From Chlorocebus sabaeus (taxonomy: Eukaryota; Chordata; Mammalia; Primates; Cercopithecidae): DNA of 64,000 nt. The position numbers were made by a program, and so were the translations under genes. The first letter of the stretch is position 1. Every line of letters starts with the position of its first letter. The notes under the pieces were generated by a model, which worked only from the letters and a program-made list of their open reading frames with translations, had not been told where the DNA came from and ran no database searches. Below, piece by piece: positions 57,509 to 64,000 of the stretch. The stretch lies in contig NC_132923.1 in assembly GCF_047675955.1 (NCBI RefSeq), positions 90,703,137-90,767,136 of the forward strand, written 5' to 3'.

Positions 57509-57810
57509 ATTTTTGTTTTGTTTTATTTTGTTTTGTTTTGAGACAGAGTCTCGCTCTGTCGCCCAGGCTGGATTGCAGTGGCATGCTCACCATAATCTTC
57601 GCTTCCTGAGTTCAAGCGATTCTCCTGCCTCAGCCTTCCGAGTAGCTGGTATTACAGGTGCAAGCCACCATGCCGGCTAATTTTTGTATTTTTAGTAGAG
57701 ATGGAGTTTCTCCATGTTGGCCAAGTTGGTCTTGAACTCAACCGCATGATCTGCCTGACTCGGCCTCCTAAAGTGCTGGGATTACAGGTATGAGCCACTG
57801 CGCCCAGCTG
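57509..57810 (-). repeat. Alu in the COX7B retrocopy 3' UTR (second)
   Basis: Inserted at the duplicated ATGAGCTG, giving a third copy at 57811-57818; (TTTTG)n tail. Confidence 0.92.
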
Positions 57811-58076
57811 ATGAGCTGTTTTTTAAACAATTCAGTATTATACCAGCTGGGATGATTACTGATCTCTCCATTCCTTTGGAGTGACTCTCCCAACAGGGGA
57901 TAGGTTCAATTCTCTTCCAATTTGTGTTGCTCCATATGTCCATACAGCAATACAGAAAGTGGCTCCACTAGCTAATACAACATTACCATATTTGTCGTGA
58001 AAATCAGGTGTATGTTTCTGGTGGCTCTGCCTTGCCATTGTTTGCTGAATGCTTTGAACTTGGAGATGACTTAGTG

Positions 58077-58384
58077 TGTTGTTGTTGTTGTTGTTGTTGT
58101 TTTTAGATGGAGTCTCACTCTGTCACCCAGGCTGGAGTGCAGTGGTGCAATCTTGGCTCACTGCAACCTCCACATCCCGGGTTTAAGCTCCCTGCCTTAG
58201 CTTCCTGAGTAGCTGGGATTACAGGTGCTCGCCACCACACCCAGCTAATTTTTTTGTAATTTTTAGTGGAGACAGGGTTTCTCCATGTTGGTCAGGCTGC
58301 TGTCGAACTCCTGACCTCAAATGATCCGCCCACCTTGGCCTTCTAAAGTGGTGGGATTACAGGTGTGCGCCACTGTGCCCTGCC
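58077..58384 (-). repeat. Alu in the COX7B retrocopy coding region
   Basis: Tail is (GTT)9; short target duplication TTAGTG at 58071-58076 and 58386-58391. Confidence 0.92.
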
Positions 58385-58445
58385 GTTAGTGCAGTTTTGA
58401 TCAAGGGAAACATTGTGAAGGTGAAGATAGAACGGCGGCAATGTT

Positions 58446-58745
58446 GGCCAGGTGCGGTGGCTCAAGCCTGTAATCCCAGCACTTTGGGAGGCCGAGGCGG
58501 GCGGATCACGAGGTCAGGAGATCGAGACCATCCTGGCTATCACAGTGAAACCCCGTCTCTACTAAAAAAAATACAAAAAACTAGCCGGGTGTGGTGGCGG
58601 GCGCCTGTAGTCCCAGCTGCTCGGGAGGCTGAGGCAGGAGAATGGTGTAAACCCGGGAGGCGGAGCTTGCAGTGAGCTGAGATCCGGCCACTGTACTCCT
58701 GGGCCACAGAGCGAGATTCAGTCTCAAAAAAAAAAAAAAAAAAAA
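58446..58745 (+). repeat. AluY, Old World monkey type, in the COX7B retrocopy leader
   Basis: CTCAAGCC and GATCCGGCCACTG diagnostics; target duplication GAAC(G/T)GCGGCAATG at 58430-58443 and 58746-58759. Confidence 0.95.
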
Positions 58746-59124
58746 GAACTGCGGCAATGCAGCTGCTGCTTTGGTGCAAATTCCCATCATTGTAATCTCT
58801 CTTGTTTGTAGATGTTTCATTTAATGGATTATGGCTTCAAATGGGTACTTGATACTTTCTGATAGGATTTACCTGGTAACTACACAGAATTAAATAGACA
58901 ATTTAGTGAGCTATGAAAATATAGCTTTAATAGGGAAAGCACTTTTTAAAAATAAGAAAATCTTACCAAAACTGACTTGAAAAGAAATTGAAAATCTTTA
59001 TAATTTTGTAACCATAAAAGAAATTTAATTAGTAATTTAAAAGATCTACCAAAACAATTCTAGGCCCATATGATTTCCTTTTTTTTTTTTTTTAAATCAT
59101 TGTAATTTTTTAAAACTTCATGTC

Positions 59125-59424
59125 CAGGTGTGGTGGCTCATGCCTGTAATCCCAGCACTTTGGAAGTCCGAGGCGGGTGGATCACCTGAGGTCAGGAGTT
59201 CGAGACCAACCTGGCCAACATAGTGAAACTCTGCCTCTACTAAAAATACAGAAAAACTAGCTGGGCATGATGGTGCATCCTGTAATCCCAGCTACGCAGG
59301 AGGCTGAGGCAGGAGAATCACTGGAACCCAGGAGGCGGAGGTTGCAGTGAGCCGAGATCGCACCACTTCACTCCAGCTTGGGCAAAAGAGAGACTCTGTC
59401 TCAAAAAAACAACAACAAAAAAAG
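59125..59424 (+). repeat. Alu (S type)
   Basis: Sense; tail AAAAACAACAACAAAAAAAG. Confidence 0.92.
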
Positions 59425-59455
59425 ACCTTCACATAATATAAAATATACCATCATG

Positions 59456-59760
59456 GCTGGGCACGGTGGTTCATGCCTGTAATCCCAGCACTTTGGGAGG
59501 CCGAGGCAGGTGGATCACGAGTTCAGGAGTTTGAAACCAGCCTGGCCAACATGGTGAAACCTCGTCTCTACTAAAAACACAAAAAATTAGCCAGGCATGG
59601 TGGCAGGCACCTGTAATCTCAGCTACTTGGGAGGCTGAGGCAGGAGAATCACTTCAACCCAGGAGGTGGAGGTTGCAGTGAGCCAAGATCGTGCCATTGC
59701 ACTCCAGCCTGGACAACAGTGTGAGACTCTGTCTCTAAATAAATTAAAAAAAAAAATAAA
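59456..59760 (+). repeat. Alu (S type), first arm of an inverted pair
   Basis: Flanks AATA(T/-)ACCAT; separated by about 16 bp from the opposite-strand Alu at 59777. Confidence 0.92.
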
Positions 59761-59776
59761 TAATACCATGATAAAC

Positions 59777-60076
59777 TTTTTTTTTTTTTTTGAGGCAGAG
59801 TCTCGCTCTTGTTGCCCAGGCTGGAGTGCAATGGAGCGATCTCAGCTCACTGCAATCTCCACCTCCCGAGTTCAAGCCATTCTCCTGCCTCAGCCTCCCA
59901 AGTAGCTGGGATAACAGGCATCAGCCACCACGCCTGGGTAATTTTTTGTATTTTTGGTAGAGATGAGACTTCACCATGTTGGCCAGGCTGGTCTGGAGCT
60001 TCTGACCTCAGGTGAGCCACTTGCCTCAGCTTCCCAAAGTGCTGGGATTACAGGCGTGAGCCACCACTCCTGGCTT
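59777..60076 (-). repeat. Alu (S type), second arm of the inverted pair
   Basis: Antisense, full length. Confidence 0.92.
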
Positions 60077-60082
60077 TGCTGT

Positions 60083-60370
60083 TTTTTTTTTTTTTTTAGA
60101 CAGAGACTTTTACTTTGTTGTGCAGGCTGGAGTGCAGTGGCACAGTCTCGGCTCATGCAACCTCCACCTCCCGGGTTCAAGCAATTCTCGTGCCTCAGCC
60201 TCCTGAGTAGCTGGGATTATAGGCGCCTGCCACCACACCCGGCTAATTTTTTGTATTTTAGTAAAGACGGGGTTTCACCATGTTTCCCAGGCTGGTCTCG
60301 AACTCCAGAGCTCAGGCAATCTGCCTTCCCAAAGTGCTAGGATTACAGGCATGAGCCACCGCACCTGGCC
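60083..60370 (-). repeat. Alu
   Basis: Antisense; follows the previous Alu by a few bases; adjoins an antisense L1 fragment. Confidence 0.92.
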
Positions 60371-60371
60371 C

Positions 60372-61055
60372 ATCATAACCACTTTCAAGTGTACTGTTGA
60401 GTGGTATTAAGCATATTAACATTGTTTTGAAGCAGATCTCCAGATCTCATCTTGCAAATCTGAAACTCTGTACCCATTAAACAGCTACCAGTCTTTTCCC
60501 CTATTGCCCAACCCCTGGTAACCAACCTTTACTTTGTTTCTATAATTTTGTCTACTTTAGATACCTCGTATAAGTAAGTGGGATCATGTAATATTTGTCT
60601 TTGGCTTATTTCACTCAGTATAATGTCTTTAGGGTTCAGTTGTAGCATGTGAAGGGATTTTCTTCCTTTTTAAGGCTGAATAATATTCCATTTATGTATA
60701 TACCACATTTTGTTTATCCATTAATCTGTTGATAGACTTTGGGTTGCTTCCAACTCTTAGCTATTGTGAATAGTGCTACTGTGAACATGGGTCTGCTAGT
60801 ATAATGTCTCTTTGAGACTCTGCTTTCAGTTTTTTTTTTTTTTTTTTTTTTTTTTAGATGTATACCCAGAATAAGAAGGATTGCTGTATCGTATGGTATT
60901 TTTAAAAACATTTTTTGGAGAGCCTCCATACTGTTTTCCATAGCAGTTGCACCATTTTACAATCTCACCAACAGTGCTCAAGGGTTCCAGTTACTCCACT
61001 TCCTTGCCAACACTTGTTCTCTTCTTTTCTTTTTTCTTTTAGTAGCCATCTTAAT
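60372..61055 (-). repeat. L1 3' fragment, antisense
   Basis: GGCTGAATAATATTCCATTTATG, TACTGTTTTCCATAGCAG and CTCACCAACAGTGCTCAAGGG are the reverse of the L1 ORF2 end and 3' region. Confidence 0.85.
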
Positions 61056-61310
61056 CAGGCCCACATAGATTTATAAATGAGTTCTACCAAACGTTTATAG
61101 ACACTCATAACTTTAGATAAATTCTTCCTGAATCAAGAAAAAGAAGAAACATTGTCATTCTCATTTAAGTATTTAATGGGTTATTCTAAGATGAATACTG
61201 CTTAAAAAGCAAAAGATAATTTGCTGATATATATGAAATACAGTTGTTGGATCCAAGACCACTATACAGTTGGATTCCATTATACAAGTAGCAGATAACA
61301 AATGTAATTT

Positions 61311-61823
61311 TAAAAAAGCTTTATTGAGATATAATTCACATACCATACAAATCACCAGTTTTAAGTATACAATTCAATGTTTTGGTGCATTACATTGTTA
61401 ATTTTTTAAAATTATAAAATATATATGACAAAATTTTTCATTTTAACTGTTTTAAGTGTACAATTCAGTGGCAATAATTACATTTACAATGTTGTGCAGC
61501 TATATTCATCTTCCATATAGAAACTCTATAACCATTAAGCAATGACTCACTCATTCTCCCCTCACTCTCAGCTCCTGGTAAATTCTATTCAACTTTCTTT
61601 CTCTATGAATTTGCCTATTCTAGCTATTTCATATAAATGGAATCATACAATATTTGTCCTTTTGTGTCTTCATATTTCATTTAGTATAATGTTGGTGTTC
61701 ATCCATATTGCAGCATGTATCAGAACTTTACTCATTTTTATGGCTGAATAATACTGCATTGTATGTACAGACCACATTTTGTTTATTCAGTCATCTGTTG
61801 ATGGACACGTGGGTGTTTTTTGT
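61311..61823 (-). repeat. L1 3' fragment, antisense, nested in the sense L1
   Basis: GCTTTATTGAGATATAATTCACATACC ... AGTGTACAATTCAGTGGC ... GGCTGAATAATACTGCATTG; typical reversed L1M 3' UTR. Confidence 0.82.
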
Positions 61824-61834
61824 TGTTGTTTGTT

Positions 61835-62131
61835 TGCTTTTTTGAGACAGAGTCTCACTCTGTTGCCAGGCTGGAGTGCAGTGGCGTGATCTTGGCTCAC
61901 TGCAACCTCCGTCTCCAGGTTCAGGTGATTCTCCTGCCTCAGCCTCCCTCAGCCTCCTGAGTAGCTGGGACTACAGGTGTATGCCACCACACCCAGTTAC
62001 TTTTTTTGTATTTTTAGTAGAGACGGGGTTTCACCATGTTTGGCCAGGATGGTCTCCATCTCTTGACCTTGTGATCCACCCACCTCAGCCTCCCAAAGTG
62101 CTGGGATTACAGGCGTGAGCCACCGTGCCCA
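61835..62131 (-). repeat. Alu with small CCTCAGCCTCC duplication
   Basis: CTCAGCCTCCCTCAGCCTCC near 61939; otherwise a typical antisense copy. Confidence 0.92.
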
Positions 62132-62155
62132 GCCCACTTGGGATGTTTTCACAAA

Positions 62156-62449
62156 TTTTTTTTTTTTTGAGACGGCGTTTCGCTCTGTTGCCCAGGCTGG
62201 AGGGCAGTGGTGTGATCTCAGCTTGCTGCAACCTCTGCCTTCTGGGTTCAAGCTATTCTTCGTGTCTCAGTCACCCAAGTAGCTGGGATTACAGATGTGC
62301 CACCACACCCAGCTAATTTTTGTATTTTTAGTAGAGACAGTGTTTCGACATGTTGACTAGGCTAGTCTTAAACTCCTAGCCCCAAGTGTTCTGCCTACCT
62401 CAGCCTCCCAAAGTGCTAGGATTACGTGCATGAGCCACAGTTCCTGGCC
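62156..62449 (-). repeat. Alu
   Basis: Antisense, full length, moderately diverged; inserted in an L1 copy. Confidence 0.9.
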
Positions 62450-64000
62450 TACAAAATATATTTTAAAAAAGATATTCATTATAGCAGTAACAGCTACGAG
62501 GACAACAATTGAAAAGTACCAGTGAACAAAATCAACAAAAGATGCACATGACCTTTTATGGTGAGAATTATACAATTTCCATTAAAAGACATGAGAAGAT
62601 CTAATTGGGATACCATATTAACTGATAGGAAGACCCAGTGACATAAACATGTCAATTCTTTACAAATTAATTTGTGAGTTCAGTGCACTTCTGTTTAATA
62701 TAATGACAGGGTATTTCATATAACTTGACAAGCTCTAAAATTTATAAAGAAGAGGAAACTGCCAAGAAAAATTAGGAAGGCGCACTTAGTCTTTTACACA
62801 GCATTATTTATAAAGCCAATATTGTTAATATTTAAGGCAATGTGGTATTGACACAGGATAGACCAACCTCTGTGAAGAATAAAGAGCCCAGAAACAGAAC
62901 CCCTGAATATAAAGAAACTTAATACATGACAGTGAGTGTTGAAGATGAGTAAGGAGATGATCGACTGACTAAACAGTGAGTGATAATGGAACAATTGGTA
63001 ATTTATATGGAAAATAAAATGAGATTTCTACTTACCGTATTAAAAAATGTACCTGATAATTAGAGATGTTAATGTGAAAAGTAAAACTTTTAGAAAAAAG
63101 TGGGAGAATGTTTTTATGATATTAGGGCAGGGAGGGTAGAAAGGATTTCTTCAATAAGACTTGACATTTGAACTGTAAAAGAAAAAGATTGATAAATATG
63201 TCTAGATTAAAATAAAAAATATACAGTTATTGAAATTCAGCATGAGATAGAAAGATACCCCATCTGGGAGAAAATATTTGCAGAAAAAATAACTAAAAAG
63301 GATTAATAATCAGGATATATGAAGAATATTTTACCAACCAGTAGTAATAATAAGACAATAGATTGGAAATTCATAGAAGACGACATACAAATGTCTTGCA
63401 GACATGAAAAGGTGTTCAACCTCTTTAGTAGCCATGGAAATGCAAATTAAAACTTCAGTGGAATAATATTTTACACTCACCATTTTGGTGAGGATGTAGA
63501 ATAAGGAAAACTCTCATATACTTATGTGGACAGTGGAATATCAACTAGAACCTCATTGTAGAGAGGAACTTAGCAATATCTAGTAAAGTATATACCCTAG
63601 GGAAACTGTAGAAGATGAACAAGAGTTTGTACCTGGGACAAGTACCATTAAGTTCATAGCAACATTGTTCGTAAAAACAGAAAACTAGAAACAGCTCAAA
63701 TGTCCATCATTAAGAGAATGAAGAAATTATAGAGTATTCATGTAATGGTAGAGGTGAGAAAATAAAAATACCTACTTGTATCAACATAAATTAATCTAAA
63801 AATGTAATGCAGAATGAAATGCTGTGGAAAGATTCCTCCTGTATAAAATTCATAAAGATACGAAATATGTTAGGAGATGGAACCCCTGGGGGAAAATAAG
63901 GGAATTTGGGAGGGGTGAAAAACGGTGGTGGAGGAAGAAAAGCCTGAGGGAAAATCAACCTTGCATTCCAAGGAGTCTAAAAAGGAGCAGCCAGAGATTT

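Larger units (their letters stand above)
57059..58784 (-). pseudogene. COX7BP (unnumbered): COX7B processed retrocopy broken by four Alu insertions
   Basis: Retrocopy of the mRNA for cytochrome c oxidase subunit 7B, a small nuclear-encoded inner-membrane subunit of complex IV. In minus-strand order: leader (58784-58414, split by an AluY), start codon at 58411-58413 with the first ten residues (MFPLIKTALN), an Alu inserted in the coding region (58077-58384), then the remaining residues ending VTPKEWRDQ with stop at 57856-57858. The 3' UTR is split by two more Alus (about 57153-57500 and 57509-57810). AATAAA is at 57084-57089 and an A-tail at about 57059-57066. The family precursor is 80 residues; the piece after the coding Alu is open but carries several substitutions. 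An Alu in the coding region makes the full protein impossible. Confidence 0.93.
30215..64000 (+). other. PIK3R3: PIK3R3 intron 1 (5' part, runs off the window)
   Basis: Begins with GTACTT directly after exon 1. This 5' splice site matches consensus at -3 to -1 (CAG) and at +1 to +3 and +6, but is off consensus at +4 and +5. I looked by eye for the next exon, which should encode ALPPKPPKP and then the EWYWG start of the N-terminal SH2 domain, and did not find it. Intron 1 is therefore inferred to exceed 33.7 kb. Its content is Alu, L2, MIR, L1, hAT relics and a COX7B retrocopy. Confidence 0.85.
61056..64000 (+). repeat. Ancient L1 (L1M) ORF2/3' UTR, sense, with nested insertions, to window end
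   Basis: Sense ORF2-like text at 61056-61310 (GAGTTCTACCAAACGTTTATAG) resumes at 62455 and runs to the right edge (TTGGAAATTCATAGAAGACG, GCAAATTAAAACTTCAG, ACAGCTCAAATGTCCATC). Between the two parts lie an antisense L1 piece and two Alus. All frames are broken. Confidence 0.78.

Noticed and set aside
57856..58038. 60-codon minus-strand frame as a functional COX7B-like protein
   Set aside because: It begins at an internal Met (residue 21 of the precursor), lacks the presequence because an Alu splits the coding region, and lies in a retrocopy with target duplications and an A-tail.
61056..64000. Possible active L1
   Set aside because: Sequence is old, interrupted by an antisense L1 and two Alus, and has no long open frame.
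1..64000. CRISPR arrays, tRNA, rRNA, operons, phage or plasmid features
   Set aside because: Nothing of the kind is visible; this is primate nuclear DNA with SINE/LINE structure throughout.

Overview
The window is nuclear DNA of an Old World monkey (macaque, baboon or relative). It carries about 77 Alu SINEs. The youngest are AluY copies with left-end CTCAAGCCTG and right-arm GATCCGGCCACTGCACTCC, a combination I associate with cercopithecid AluY lineages rather than human AluY. The species cannot be fixed from this window. The one authentic protein-coding gene I can support is the 5' end of PIK3R3 (p55-gamma regulatory subunit of class IA PI 3-kinase) on the + strand: a CpG-island promoter (about 28.6-29.8 kb), the first coding exon (30109-30214, 35 codons plus one base) and the first 33.8 kb of intron 1. 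No second exon was found before the window ends. Layout: 1-28.5 kb is the upstream intergenic side, with many Alus, L2, MIR, a MaLR LTR, another ancient LTR, a hAT-type MITE and an RPS29 retrocopy (5.45-5.76 kb, minus strand). From 23.6 to 32.9 kb there is a near Alu desert with a single Alu, centred on the promoter and exon 1. From 32.9 to 64 kb intron 1 is repeat-rich. It holds a complete hAT-Charlie element with perfect 8-bp target duplications (35.4-36.6 kb), an interrupted MER5A (47.4-48.2 kb), a COX7B retrocopy broken up by four later Alus (57.05-58.8 kb), and nested ancient L1 fragments up to the right edge. Function: only PIK3R3 is a working gene here; the two retrocopies are relics of ribosomal-protein and cytochrome-oxidase mRNAs. 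PIK3R3 exon 1 supplies the short p55-specific N-terminus that replaces the SH3/BH part of p85, and it splices in phase 1 to the exon expected to begin the proline-rich and SH2 region. I found no previously undescribed gene system. The points worth a second look are the nested retrocopies, serial Alu insertions at reused target sites, small non-TE local duplications (2.6/4.6 kb; 54.7-56.4 kb), a weak 5' splice site with a tiny uORF at PIK3R3 exon 1, and an unassigned block at 8.1-9.9 kb. Family names for old repeats come from recognition by eye, without alignment, and their boundaries are approximate.
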